From assembly GCA_900540205.1 (NCBI GenBank), contig UQER01000012.1, positions 16,290 through 80,289 on the forward strand: a stretch of DNA of 64,000 bases, given 5' to 3'. A program made the translations under genes and the position numbers. Below are positions 48,901-57,649 of the stretch, in pieces. The notes below the pieces were generated by a model. That model worked only from the letters and a program-made list of their open reading frames with translations. It searched no databases and was not told the origin of the DNA. Positions within the stretch are counted from its first letter, which is position 1. Each line of letters starts with the position of its first letter. The stretch comes from an uncultured Porphyromonadaceae bacterium. Its GTDB lineage: Bacteria > Bacteroidota > Bacteroidia > Bacteroidales > Muribaculaceae.

Positions 48901-49198
48901 CTACATCGTGGACAATGCCATCAACAACTACAACTATCAGGCATCGTCGCTCACAGCCCAGGACGGCCGCTACCTGCGTCTGAAGAACGTGACCGTAGGC
49001 TACACCTTCCCCGCAAAATGGATGAAAGCCACCCACTGCCTCACCAACGCCCGCGTGTACATCACCGGCGAGGACCTCTGGGAAACCACCAAGATGCAGG
49101 ACGGCTACGACCCCGAAGCCGGACGCTCGGCCGATTCCGGTTTCAGCCGCTACCCCTTCACCCGCAACTGGACATTCGGTCTGAATCTCACATTCTGA
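45965..49198 (+). CDS. susC: SusC/RagA-family TonB-dependent outer-membrane transporter
   Basis: 1077 residues from the ATG at 45965. The frame is open far upstream, but that part is antisense-like and overlaps the sigma gene. A signal peptide (about 1-34) is followed by a carboxypeptidase-D-like domain (ITGTVTDSAGEPLIGATVAVKGT), a TonB box region (DEVVVVGFGT), a plug domain (VAGVNITRGSSAPGDEGWS) and a beta-barrel ending in Phe (FGLNLTF). There is no N-terminal STN domain. It imports oligosaccharides across the outer membrane with the SusD-like lid, 71 bp downstream. Symbol used in the family sense. Confidence 0.96.
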   Translation: MRKRFLKISMRGILACGMFATALVLVGVPQKAHAQAATEAAAATITGTVTDSAGEPLIGATVAVKGTTNATSCDIDGNFSLRAAQGSTLTVSYVGYKPQQVKVSGSHLDIVLEEDNTMLDEVVVVGFGTAKKESLSGAVTVVDAKAFQEKGNLSSPLQALQGQVAGVNITRGSSAPGDEGWSMNLRGASSINSTEPLIIIDGVASESVNDLRLINSNDIESINFLKDGAAAIYGSRAAGGVVLITTKRGQEGRVKVEYSGSATMRHPGLMARLMSPTEWADMIIAANENPGNGNAVWLMYAQMVKKYAGQVININNPAMGFNGPSANPWGDMGFKDVGDFVFADDVDWVDSLFGNAWSTSQNLSISGGSEANKYRLSLGYMYDGSPLKYGKNNNQRYNIRLNDTWQLSKRFRLESMIAYNRQEQVAPTLIGEAISVGQMPQPCLPLTSISGKPYKWGTWVSPVARIEEGGENKLTVSAINISETLSADIAPWLDANVNVGYNSSAAWRDMVRKTYDTYTYLDVPAGKDEMRFPYSRSTSSRTDFYSLTGYLHGHHTFAKQHNLSLTAGVQYEFKDYRVFGVAVRDPNTALDIINGTGEVSINDLDGDKKKLANRWQFSNLSYFFRFNYDFDGRYLLEFNGRYDGSSKFQSKNRWEFFYGVSGAWRINQEKFLRDVDWISNLKVRLSYAEMGNQSGISNYDGYQLYVINSNNGAYVGNDKLSTITTNGTFASNSRSWERIKNFNVGLDFGFLNGAISGSVDYFEKHNNNMLIGVTYPALLGDKAPSSNSGKFKDWGFDGQITYNGRVGDWNYHVGGTFTFARNKIQDIQGSTLLTSGFTSVRQGYPINSLFGLRYGGKIQNEEQLKAYVDKFFPNNGVGMPDNLRVGDNMFCDENGDGVLDYNDYIFLGSDTPEISYSFNFGVNWKGIDVNFVFQGAANRFIYRGINNLTVPMRNWYTNTANASVGNVWSPSNPDAYFSPYIVDNAINNYNYQASSLTAQDGRYLRLKNVTVGYTFPAKWMKATHCLTNARVYITGEDLWETTKMQDGYDPEAGRSADSGFSRYPFTRNWTFGLNLTF

Positions 49199-49269
49199 TC
49201 CACTGCTGAACCTTAACAAAAATCAACATCGGCCTCCGCGCCGATAAAACAAAGAAAAACAAGATTCAA

Positions 49270-51024
49270 ATGAAAATCAAAAAATATATAACCGCCGGAT
49301 GCCTCGCAGCCATGGCCACCCTCCTGCCCTCATGCATGGACCTGGAGCCCAAGGCTGAAATGTCCGACAACCATGTGTGGAGCACGGCCGAGAACTTCCA
49401 GCTCTTCGCCAACCAGTTCTACGGATGGCTCCCCAACCTGGGACGCGGCGTGCAGGACAACGTCCACAGCGACTTCCGCAGCGACCTCCTCTGCACCACC
49501 AACGTGAACCCCTGCAGCCAGGGCACCAACACCATCCCCACCGGCGACGGTCTCTACAACGGCAACTTCAAGAACATCTACTACTGCAACCTGCTGCTGA
49601 AAAACGCTCCCGATTTCAGCGACCAGGAAGCCATCAAGGTTCCCGTGGCCGAAGCCAAGTTCTTCCGCGCCATGAACTACTTCGAGCTGGTGCAGACATT
49701 CGGCAACGTGACCCTGCTCACCGAACCGCTCGACATCGACTCCGAAGCCCTCTATGGCCCCCGCACCGACCGCTCTCAGGTGATCGACCTGTGCGTACAG
49801 GATCTCCTCGATGCTGAAGCAGCCCTGCCTGAGCAGCCCACCGAGAACGGACGCCTCTGCAAGGACGCAGCCCGTGGCCTTCTGAGCCGTGTGGCCCTCT
49901 ACGAAGGCACATGGCAGAAATTCCACACCGACGGCGCCAACGCCACCTCGACCAACGCCCGTGCGGCTTCCCTGCTGAAAATCGCCGCCGATGCCGCCAA
50001 GCGCGTCATAAGCGGAGCACGCTACTCGCTGTTCAAACCTGCAGCCCTCGGCACCGAAGCCTACCGCTACATGTTCATTCTCGAGGATGAGCAGTGCAAC
50101 CCCGCCGGCCTGGTGAAAGCCGACAACCACGAGTACATCCTGGCACGCCGCCAGCGCACCGAGGACAAATGCGTGATGAACATCACCCACGCCCTCACCA
50201 CCACCTACAACTTCTGGGCAACCCGCAAACTCGCCGAGATGTATGTGTGCCAGAACGGCCTCCCCATCAAGTACAACGGCACCGTAAACCCTCAGTTCAA
50301 GGGCAACGACGTCAGCAGCGCCGCCGCCGAATATCAGAACCGCGACAACCGCATGAACAACACCCTGCTCATGCCCGGCACAAAATTCTTCGACAACGAG
50401 CGCTCGCGCACAGCATGGAACGACACCGATTTCGACGATTCCAAAAAATACTTCACCGCTGGCGCACCCACCAATGCATCGGGTTATGCACCCCGCAAAT
50501 GGGCCACAGAGCGCCGCGTAGCCGACCAGTACGAAAGCTACGATTACCCCGTGATCCGTCTGGCCGAGGTTTATCTGAACTATGCCGAAGCCATGTTCGA
50601 GCTCAACAACCGCATCGACAACGCCGACCTCAAATGGCTCAACGAGGTGCGCAAACGCGTCAACCCCAACATGACCGAGTTGAGCAACGAACTGGTAAGC
50701 GCCAACGGCCTTAGCATGCGCGATGAAATCCGCCGCGAACGCACCGTGGAACTCTTCCTCGAAGGCTTCCGCATCGACGACCTCAAACGCTGGGCCACCG
50801 CTCCCGAAGAGATGTCGAAGGACCTCACAGGCGTTCAGATCACCGGCACATGGTACGAGACAGGCTGGGCCGACCACGCAGGCCGTCCCCTCGATGCCGA
50901 CGGCTGCATCATCCTCTACACCGACCGCGGTGCGTGGAAGCAGACCTCCAAGCTCTACCTCTATCCCATCCCCAGCGACCAACTTCAGCTCAACCCCGCA
51001 CTCGAGCAGAACCCGGGCTGGTAA
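49270..51024 (+). CDS. susD: SusD/RagB-family surface glycan-binding lipoprotein
   Basis: 584 residues. The signal MKIKKYITAGCLAAMATLLPSC gives lipidation at Cys22, followed by MDLEPKAEMSDNHVW. The SusD-type TPR core has AEAKFFRAMNYFELVQTFGNVTL and the characteristic C-terminal VRKRVNPN, RRERTVELFLEGFRIDDLKRW and YLYPIPSDQLQLNPALEQNPGW. It acts as the surface lid of the SusC transporter and binds the glycan. Symbol used in the family sense. Confidence 0.96.
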   Translation: MKIKKYITAGCLAAMATLLPSCMDLEPKAEMSDNHVWSTAENFQLFANQFYGWLPNLGRGVQDNVHSDFRSDLLCTTNVNPCSQGTNTIPTGDGLYNGNFKNIYYCNLLLKNAPDFSDQEAIKVPVAEAKFFRAMNYFELVQTFGNVTLLTEPLDIDSEALYGPRTDRSQVIDLCVQDLLDAEAALPEQPTENGRLCKDAARGLLSRVALYEGTWQKFHTDGANATSTNARAASLLKIAADAAKRVISGARYSLFKPAALGTEAYRYMFILEDEQCNPAGLVKADNHEYILARRQRTEDKCVMNITHALTTTYNFWATRKLAEMYVCQNGLPIKYNGTVNPQFKGNDVSSAAAEYQNRDNRMNNTLLMPGTKFFDNERSRTAWNDTDFDDSKKYFTAGAPTNASGYAPRKWATERRVADQYESYDYPVIRLAEVYLNYAEAMFELNNRIDNADLKWLNEVRKRVNPNMTELSNELVSANGLSMRDEIRRERTVELFLEGFRIDDLKRWATAPEEMSKDLTGVQITGTWYETGWADHAGRPLDADGCIILYTDRGAWKQTSKLYLYPIPSDQLQLNPALEQNPGW

Positions 51025-51068
51025 ACCGGCAATAACTTTCAAACACAACATCAGAATCACAGAATAAC

Positions 51069-52610
51069 ATGAAATTCTTAAAATTCCGAAATATAGCAGG
51101 TGTTCTCGCAACAGCGGCCATGGCGGTTTCGCTCTGTGCCTGCGATGACGACGAGCCGGCCCAGCTCACCGAGGCCATCTACCCCTCGTCGGTCGAGCTC
51201 ACCTTCCCCGATGAAGTCAAGCACATCGTCTACAACGACGAGAGCGGCATCCAGGTGCTCCCCATGATCAAGGGTGAGACCTACCGCCTGTCGGCTCTGC
51301 TCCATCCCGACAATGTTACTTTCCAGGACAAACTATGGATGACTTCCAACCCCCAGAACGTGGCTGTGGATGCCGACGGTAACATCACCGCCCTCTCCTC
51401 CGAAGGCGACGGCTACTCGATGATCACCGTGGCACCGGACCCATACATCTCCGGCTCCGGCATCAGCGCCTCCATCCGTGTGCGTGTGAGCGATGCCCTT
51501 GTTCCTGCCACCCAGATTGTGGTAAGCTCCGACAACGATGCCATCTACGCATCGCAGACCATGCAGATGAAAGCCAGCATCCTCCCCGCCGACGCCACCT
51601 ACCGCACCGTGCGCTGGACCTCGTCGGACGAATCTATCGCCACCGTGGATGAGAACGGTGTCGTGACCGGTATGGTTACGGATGCAATTCTCGCCCAGGT
51701 CACCATCACCGCCACCGCCATCGACGGTTCGGGCGTGAGCGGCTCGAAGGCCATCACAATCATGCAGATTGTGCAGCCCCAGCAGATCACCATCGACCAG
51801 GCGTTCGCCAAGGGCAACTACGAATGTGCAATCAACGAGCACAAAGTGGCTCTTGACTTCACGACAGTGCCCGCACAGGCCACAACCAACCTCATCGAAT
51901 GGACCTCGTCCGACGAATCTATCGCCACCGTGGCCGACGGCGTCGTGACATTCAACAAGAACGGCATGTTCGGCGACTTCACCATCACCGCCAGATGTCC
52001 CGAGACCGGCAACACAGCCACCATCGAGATGACCCTCCCGGCCGGTCTGCACCGCGAACTCTTCCTCAATGAGGACGACTACGTATGGAAGGACAACACC
52101 GGCGGCAGCAAGACCGTATGGCACCCCGGCTACATCACCATCACCGCCACCGGTTCCGACAAGCTCCGTCAGGACTTCAAGTGCTTCGAAAGCGTCTATC
52201 TGCACGCAGGCAACTATCCTATCATCGCCATCCGCATGCACGACCTCATGGATGTTCCCGAAGTGACTGCCCGCAACATCACCCTCGACACATCCGGCAA
52301 ATGCGAAGGCAAGGACTTCAAGGGCGGTCTGAACGGCACCAACAACAAATGGGCGCACGACTGGAAGATTGACGACGGCACACACGTGTTCATCTACGAC
52401 CTGGCCACCCAGAACTTCCAGACCGGCGGCAAACTGCCCACCACAGCAGTGGCTACATTCGGAACATTCCAGTTCAAGTATACCGACATCAAACCGGCCA
52501 CAACTCCGCTTGACTACGAAGTACACTGGGTACAGACCTTCAGGACCCTCGAGGATGTGGAGAACTACATCGCTTCCGAAGGCCGCACCATCGAGAATAA
52601 AATCAAATAA
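51069..52610 (+). CDS. Surface lipoprotein with Ig-like (Big_2) domains and DUF4979-like C-terminus
   Basis: 513 residues. The signal ends at Cys25 (ALVSLCACDDDE-type lipobox). Three Ig-like segments follow (about 40-140, 140-235 and 240-330), two of which contain the Big_2 motif WTSSDESIATV. From about 335 there is a C-terminal domain resembling DUF4979 (FLNEDDYVWKDNTGGSKTVW, then YEVHWVQTFRTLEDVENYI). It is probably the surface glycan-binding protein of the locus, extended from the membrane on Ig spacers. It lies 44 bp after SusD. Confidence 0.85.
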   Translation: MKFLKFRNIAGVLATAAMAVSLCACDDDEPAQLTEAIYPSSVELTFPDEVKHIVYNDESGIQVLPMIKGETYRLSALLHPDNVTFQDKLWMTSNPQNVAVDADGNITALSSEGDGYSMITVAPDPYISGSGISASIRVRVSDALVPATQIVVSSDNDAIYASQTMQMKASILPADATYRTVRWTSSDESIATVDENGVVTGMVTDAILAQVTITATAIDGSGVSGSKAITIMQIVQPQQITIDQAFAKGNYECAINEHKVALDFTTVPAQATTNLIEWTSSDESIATVADGVVTFNKNGMFGDFTITARCPETGNTATIEMTLPAGLHRELFLNEDDYVWKDNTGGSKTVWHPGYITITATGSDKLRQDFKCFESVYLHAGNYPIIAIRMHDLMDVPEVTARNITLDTSGKCEGKDFKGGLNGTNNKWAHDWKIDDGTHVFIYDLATQNFQTGGKLPTTAVATFGTFQFKYTDIKPATTPLDYEVHWVQTFRTLEDVENYIASEGRTIENKIK

Positions 52611-52631
52611 AATTCCGACACAGTTTTCCAC

Positions 52632-52667
52632 CGGAGCGCCGCATGGCTCCCCCCACGGGGCGCTCCG
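52632..52667 (+). promoter_or_regulatory. Intercistronic hairpin
   Basis: A 9-bp stem CGGAGCGCC (52632-52640) with 52659-52667, and a C-rich 18-nt loop. There is no T-run. It lies between the binding-protein genes and the first enzyme gene and may stabilise upstream mRNA or attenuate readthrough. Confidence 0.5.
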
Positions 52668-52688
52668 ATTAAAACGAATCATACAACA

Positions 52689-54062
52689 ATGAAAATCCAG
52701 ATATTATCTTTCCTGACCGCCGCTGCCATTGCCGCCGGCATGACCTCCTGCCAGGAAAACGAGTATGGTGTGGTCGACCTCACCCCCGTAGAACGCTACA
52801 CTCCGGTCGACGGACAGTACACCTACAACCACCCCTGCGTGCTCTACAACCAGGCCGATTTCGACCGCGTGAAGAACTCGCTCGCCGATGGTTCCGCACC
52901 TCAGGCCGTCAAGGACGAACTGGCCGCCCTCAAGTCCAGCCGTCATGTCGACAAGAACTACACCCCCAACCCCACCACCGACGTGCGACGCGGCATTTCA
53001 GGCGATGAGAACTACACCATCGCCATGCGCGACGCAGCCGCCGCCTACCAGATGGCTCTGCTGTGGCAGGTGACCGGCGAGAACGAGTATGCCGATGCAG
53101 TGGTCCGCATCCTCAACGCGTGGGCCAACACCTGCACCCTCGTCACCGGTAACACCAACAAGGCTCTCGCCGCAGGCGCACAGGGCTACACATTCGCTGC
53201 CGCAGGCGAAATTGTGCGCAAATACAGCGGCTGGGCTGCCGATGACTTCAACAAATACAAGCAGTGGATGAAGGATGTATGGGCTTCCGTCTGCCTCGAC
53301 TTCCTCGAAACCAAATACAACACCTGCGACACCCACTACTGGTCTAACTGGGATCTGGTTACCCTCAACGCATATCTGGCCATCGGTATCCTCACCGAGG
53401 ACAACACCATGGTCAACTACGTTGTGAACTACTTCAACAACGGCAAAGGCAACGGCGCCGTGAAGAACCTTGTGAACGCATTCCATGTGAACCCGCTCGA
53501 CCCCACCGAAACCATCGGTCAGAATCAGGAGAGCGGACGTGACCAGGGACACGCCATGATGTCGTGCATGGTGGCAGGCACACTGGCCCAGATGGCCTAC
53601 ACCCTCTACAAGGACAACACCCAGATCAAGGAACTCGACTTCTTCGCCGCCAACGACAACGCACTGATGAAGATGGCTGAATATGTGGCTCTCACCAACC
53701 TTCGCGACGGTTCGGACAATGCCAACAAGAACGGCCTGTGGGTAATCTCGGCCGACAAGATTCCTTTCACCACCTACAACTACTGCATCGACTGCGCATG
53801 CAACGGCGGACGTCCCCACGACCACGGTGCAGTGCAGGAAACATTCGCCGACGACGGCGGCCGCGGAGGTGTACGTCCCGGATGCGAAATCTATCTCCAC
53901 CACTATGCAAAGGTGAAAAACCTCGGTTCCGGCTATAAGTACATCAAACAGATGGCCGACAAGATGCGCCCCGAATGCGGTTCAGGCGACACCCGCTACT
54001 CTCTCAACTCCGGTGGCTACGACCAGCTCGGCTGGGGCACACTGATGCTCTACACCGAATAA
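52689..54062 (+). CDS. Alginate-lyase-fold polysaccharide lyase lipoprotein (PL38-like)
   Basis: 457 residues. A signal with lipobox (MTSCQ, Cys21) is followed by an (alpha/alpha)-barrel domain matching the alginate_lyase family: HPCVLYNQADFDRVKNSL, RDAAAAYQMALLWQVTGENEYADA, Asn220-Trp221 in HYWSNWDLVTLNAYLAIGI, and Arg284-Asp-Gln-Gly-His288 (QESGRDQGH). These resemble PL38 glucuronan lyases of Bacteroides. It likely cleaves a (glucurono)uronan backbone at the cell surface, giving 4,5-unsaturated ends for the GH88 enzyme. The PL38 assignment is from memory of motifs, not a search. Confidence 0.78.
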   Translation: MKIQILSFLTAAAIAAGMTSCQENEYGVVDLTPVERYTPVDGQYTYNHPCVLYNQADFDRVKNSLADGSAPQAVKDELAALKSSRHVDKNYTPNPTTDVRRGISGDENYTIAMRDAAAAYQMALLWQVTGENEYADAVVRILNAWANTCTLVTGNTNKALAAGAQGYTFAAAGEIVRKYSGWAADDFNKYKQWMKDVWASVCLDFLETKYNTCDTHYWSNWDLVTLNAYLAIGILTEDNTMVNYVVNYFNNGKGNGAVKNLVNAFHVNPLDPTETIGQNQESGRDQGHAMMSCMVAGTLAQMAYTLYKDNTQIKELDFFAANDNALMKMAEYVALTNLRDGSDNANKNGLWVISADKIPFTTYNYCIDCACNGGRPHDHGAVQETFADDGGRGGVRPGCEIYLHHYAKVKNLGSGYKYIKQMADKMRPECGSGDTRYSLNSGGYDQLGWGTLMLYTE

Positions 54063-54084
54063 TAAAAACACTCTGACTCTCACA

Positions 54085-54134
54085 ACGGGGAGGCACGATG
54101 AACCAACCCCTCACCCTGCCTCCCCGTTTCTCTT
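54085..54134 (+). terminator. Intercistronic hairpin, possible attenuator
   Basis: An 11-bp perfect stem ACGGGGAGGCA (54085-54095) with 54117-54127, followed by the T-rich TTCTCTTT. It lies between the PL38-like and GH28-like genes. The ATG at 54098 is inside its loop and is unlikely to be a start. Confidence 0.65.
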
Positions 54135-54166
54135 TAACCAACAATCCAATCATACCACCCGACTCC

Positions 54167-55621
54167 ATGAAACATTTCTGCGCAGCCATAGCGCTCACGG
54201 CAGCACTGGCATCTCAGGCCGAGATAATCACCTACCCTGCAGGCCAGGGAGTTGAAACCAACAACGACTTCACAGTGGAAGTGCGTCAGTCCGACGGCCC
54301 GTGGCAACCGGTGTGCACCTATCCCGTAAAGGTTGACGAGGTGCTAAACGCCCGGCACAATGTACGCATGGCGTCGATGGCCTACTTCGATTTCGACGGC
54401 GGTGCCGTTGAAGTGAAAGTGACCTCAAATAGCTCGGTGCCCGTCGATTCCGTTCGTGTGCGCCCGCTCTCACGCGGCATCCGGCCGCAAACCGACGGCA
54501 ACGAGGTGACATTCACCATCGACCGCCCCGACAACCTCTCGGTGGAAGTGAACGGCGACATTTTCCACAATCTCCATCTTTTCGCCAACCCCATCGACTC
54601 TCACCGGCCTACAACCGGACAGATCAAGAACCTCAAAAAGCAGAAAAACCTCATATACTTCGCTCCCGGCGTGCACAATCTGCCCGGCGACAGCCTGCGC
54701 CTCGCCTCCGGCACGACAGTCTACATCGACGGGGGTGCACGTGTCAACGGCCGTCTCATTGCCGACAGCGTGCGCGACGTGCGCATCTACGGGCGTGGCG
54801 AAGTGCATCCGCAGGGACGCGGCGAGGGTGTCTACATCAAGCGTTCGCGCAACATCGATGTAGACGGTATCATCCTCACGCAGATTCCTGTAGGCCAAAG
54901 CGATTCAATCAGCATCAACAACGTGAAATCCATCTCGTCCTACGGCTGGGGCGACGGCATGAACGTGTTCGCCTCGAACAATGTGACATACCGCAACGTC
55001 TTCTGCCGCAACAGCGACGACTGCTCCACCGTCTACGCCACACGCAAAGGCTTCAAAGGAGGATGCCGCAACATCCTTATGGAGAACTCCACCCTGTGGG
55101 CCGACGTGGCACACCCTATAATGATCGGTCTGCACGGCAGCGCCACTGAAATCGGGCCTGACGCACCGGCCGACACCATCTGCAATATCGTTTACCGCAA
55201 TCTCGACATCCTCGATCACCATGAGCAGCAGATTGACTATCAGGGATGCTTCGGCATCAGCTGCGGCGACAACAATGTGGTGCGCGACGTCACATTCGAC
55301 AACATCCGCGTGGAGGATTTCCGCCGCGGCCAGCTTGTGAACATCCGCATCTTCTTCAACAAAAAATACTGTGCCGCCCCCGGCACCAGCGTAAGCAACG
55401 TCCTGTTCAAGGACATCACCTACAACGGCAACCATGCTGAAATGTCGGTGATTGCCGGATACGACGACACCCGCAAAGTGTCGGACATAACATTCGACAA
55501 CCTTGTGATCAACGGACAGAAAATACACGACGACATGCCGGGCAAACCGAAATGGTACAAGACCTCCGATTTCGCACGCATATTCATCGGCGAGCATGTC
55601 GACAACGTGACATTCAAATAA
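54167..55621 (+). CDS. GH28-like right-handed beta-helix glycoside hydrolase, exported
   Basis: 484 residues from the ATG at 54167 (MKHFCAAIALTAALASQA signal). An N-terminal beta-sandwich is followed, from about 170, by a parallel beta-helix (DSLRLASGTTVYIDGGARVNGRL, VRDVRIYGRGEVHPQGRGEGVYI). The CRNSDDCSTVYATRKG segment carries the paired Asp of GH28/GH49-type enzymes, and IGLHGSATEIG follows. The family hydrolyses galacturonosyl or glucosyl linkages; the exact family (GH28 or GH49-like) is open. It is part of the locus operon, 42 bp before GH97. Confidence 0.75.
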   Translation: MKHFCAAIALTAALASQAEIITYPAGQGVETNNDFTVEVRQSDGPWQPVCTYPVKVDEVLNARHNVRMASMAYFDFDGGAVEVKVTSNSSVPVDSVRVRPLSRGIRPQTDGNEVTFTIDRPDNLSVEVNGDIFHNLHLFANPIDSHRPTTGQIKNLKKQKNLIYFAPGVHNLPGDSLRLASGTTVYIDGGARVNGRLIADSVRDVRIYGRGEVHPQGRGEGVYIKRSRNIDVDGIILTQIPVGQSDSISINNVKSISSYGWGDGMNVFASNNVTYRNVFCRNSDDCSTVYATRKGFKGGCRNILMENSTLWADVAHPIMIGLHGSATEIGPDAPADTICNIVYRNLDILDHHEQQIDYQGCFGISCGDNNVVRDVTFDNIRVEDFRRGQLVNIRIFFNKKYCAAPGTSVSNVLFKDITYNGNHAEMSVIAGYDDTRKVSDITFDNLVINGQKIHDDMPGKPKWYKTSDFARIFIGEHVDNVTFK

Positions 55622-55663
55622 ATCCCCACCACACTTATAATCCTTCCAATTCCCCCAAACGCC

Positions 55664-57541
55664 ATGCAAAATACATTGATTACAGCCGCTGCCGCACTGG
55701 CTATGCTCACAGCAGGAGCCGCCGACACGCTCACCATATCCTCGCCCGACGGACGTAACCGGGTGAATTTCTCCAAACCGGGCAAAGAACTCATCTATGA
55801 GGTGAAACGCGACGGACAGGAGCTTATCCGCCCCTCGCGCGCTGGCCTGCACGTTGACAACCGCGTGTGGGAGATGGCCCTTGGCAAACGCGACCTCGCA
55901 CAGCCCGAGTGCTGGATGGACCTCCTCACCACCGACAGCGTCACGGTGCATGCAGCCGTCGATTCCGTATGGCATCCGCTCTACGGCGAGCGTTCCACCG
56001 TGCGCGACAATTTCAATTCGGCCACACTGCACATGAGCCGCAAGGACAAGAGCGACTACCGGCTTGATGTGGAGGTGCGCGCCTACAACGAAGGTATCGC
56101 CTTCCGCTACTTTTTCCCCGAACATCCAGCAGCGATTTTCCACAAAGTGGTTGACGACCTCACCGACTACACCATCCCCGAAGGCACAATGGCATGGAGC
56201 GAACAATGGGCGCAGGCGTTCTTCGACCATACGCCGGTTGACAGCATCAAACGCCCGGTGGAACGCGCCCTGACGCTCGAACTCCCCTCGAAACAGTGGG
56301 TTGCACTGCTCGATGCAGATGTTGACGACTGGTGCCTTACCAAACTCATTGCCCGCGAGGGACATCCCGGCACGCTGTCGTCGGTGATGTACTCCCCTGT
56401 GGACATAGTGACCTATTATGCCACCCCCTGGAAAATAATAATGACTGCCGACACCCCCGGACAACTCATAGAGAACAACGATATCGTTCTCAACCTCAAC
56501 CCCGAACGTAAGGGAGATTTCGACTGGGTGAAACCGGGCACAATCATGCGCTGCACCTCAATCTCCACCGAGGCAGGCCTGAAGAACATCGATTTCTGCG
56601 CCGAGCACAACATCCCCTACATGCTGTTCGACTGGCTGTGGTATCTCCCATGCACAAGCCACGACGGCGATGCCACCAAGGTGGTCGACAAGCTCGACAT
56701 GCAGCGCGTCGTAGACTATGGCAAGGAGAAAGGCGTAGGAATATGGCTCTATGTCAATCAGCATGCACTCATGAAGCAGATGGACGAACTGTTCCCCCTG
56801 CTCAACAAGTGGGGAATTGTAGGCGTGAAATCGGGGTTCGTGCAATACGCCTCGCACCGCTGGGCCACATGGCTGCACGACATGGTGCGCTCGGCCGCCG
56901 ACAACCACCTGATGATGAACATCCACGATGAATTCCGCCCCTCCGGATTCTCGCGCACATATCCCAACCTCCTCACTCAGGAGGGGATATGCGGCAACGA
57001 GGAGTTCCCGGATGCCACGCACAACACCACCCTCCCCTTCACACGCATGCTCAACGGCGCCGCCGACTATACCATATGCTACTTCGACAAGCGCCTGCGC
57101 AACACTCACGCGCATCAGCTTGCCGCCTCGCTGGTGTTCTACTCGCCCCTGCAGACCATCCTGTGGTACGACACCCCCGACCGCTATCACGGCGAGCCTG
57201 AAATCTCGTGGTTCGAGAACCTTGCCACAGTCTTTGACGAATCGCGTGTGCTCAGCGGTTATCCCGGCAAAGGGATTGTGATGGCGCGCCGTAACGGCGA
57301 CACATGGTTCGTGGGCGCGATGGCCAACAACGATGGTGACAACGTGGAAATCGACCTCTCGTTCCTCAATCCCGGCACTTCCTACAACGCCACCATCTAT
57401 ACCGACGGAGGCGAAGAAGTCAAGACGGCCACACACGTCAGGATCGACAGCAAAAAAGTGTCGGCATCCGAGCGTCTGAAATTCAACCTCATGCCTCGCG
57501 GAGGTGCTGCAATACGCATCGAGCCTGCAAAAAAGAGCTGA
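55664..57541 (+). CDS. GH97 family glycoside hydrolase, inverting-type active site
   Basis: 625 residues with a signal peptide (1-20). It has the three-part GH97 build: an N-terminal beta-super-sandwich (SPDGRNRVNFSKPGKELIYEV), a TIM barrel (YMLFDWLWYLPC, GVGIWLYVNQHALMKQMDELF, MMNIHDEFRPSGFSRTYPN with Glu423) and a C-terminal beta-domain. The nucleophile Asp of retaining GH97 galactosidases (GVKxDF) is absent: the stretch reads GVKSGF (residues 387-392). This fits the inverting alpha-glucosidase-like branch. It would remove alpha-linked hexose side chains in the periplasm. Confidence 0.9.
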   Translation: MQNTLITAAAALAMLTAGAADTLTISSPDGRNRVNFSKPGKELIYEVKRDGQELIRPSRAGLHVDNRVWEMALGKRDLAQPECWMDLLTTDSVTVHAAVDSVWHPLYGERSTVRDNFNSATLHMSRKDKSDYRLDVEVRAYNEGIAFRYFFPEHPAAIFHKVVDDLTDYTIPEGTMAWSEQWAQAFFDHTPVDSIKRPVERALTLELPSKQWVALLDADVDDWCLTKLIAREGHPGTLSSVMYSPVDIVTYYATPWKIIMTADTPGQLIENNDIVLNLNPERKGDFDWVKPGTIMRCTSISTEAGLKNIDFCAEHNIPYMLFDWLWYLPCTSHDGDATKVVDKLDMQRVVDYGKEKGVGIWLYVNQHALMKQMDELFPLLNKWGIVGVKSGFVQYASHRWATWLHDMVRSAADNHLMMNIHDEFRPSGFSRTYPNLLTQEGICGNEEFPDATHNTTLPFTRMLNGAADYTICYFDKRLRNTHAHQLAASLVFYSPLQTILWYDTPDRYHGEPEISWFENLATVFDESRVLSGYPGKGIVMARRNGDTWFVGAMANNDGDNVEIDLSFLNPGTSYNATIYTDGGEEVKTATHVRIDSKKVSASERLKFNLMPRGGAAIRIEPAKKS

Positions 57542-57649
57542 AAGCATTAAGCGCACAGCGCACCACGGGCGTATATTAATATGAATGATTTTTTCATGTA
57601 AGGTAAAGATAAGTTAGGTATTAATTAAATCCAGCTAACACAAACGCTT

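Noticed and set aside
49330..51111. Long open frame (593 codons) antisense to SusD, and similar long antisense frames at 51333-52682, 54905-56464 and 57944-59443
   Set aside because: They mirror real genes with strong family matches. They arise from GC-rich codon usage and show no recognisable domain or promoter.
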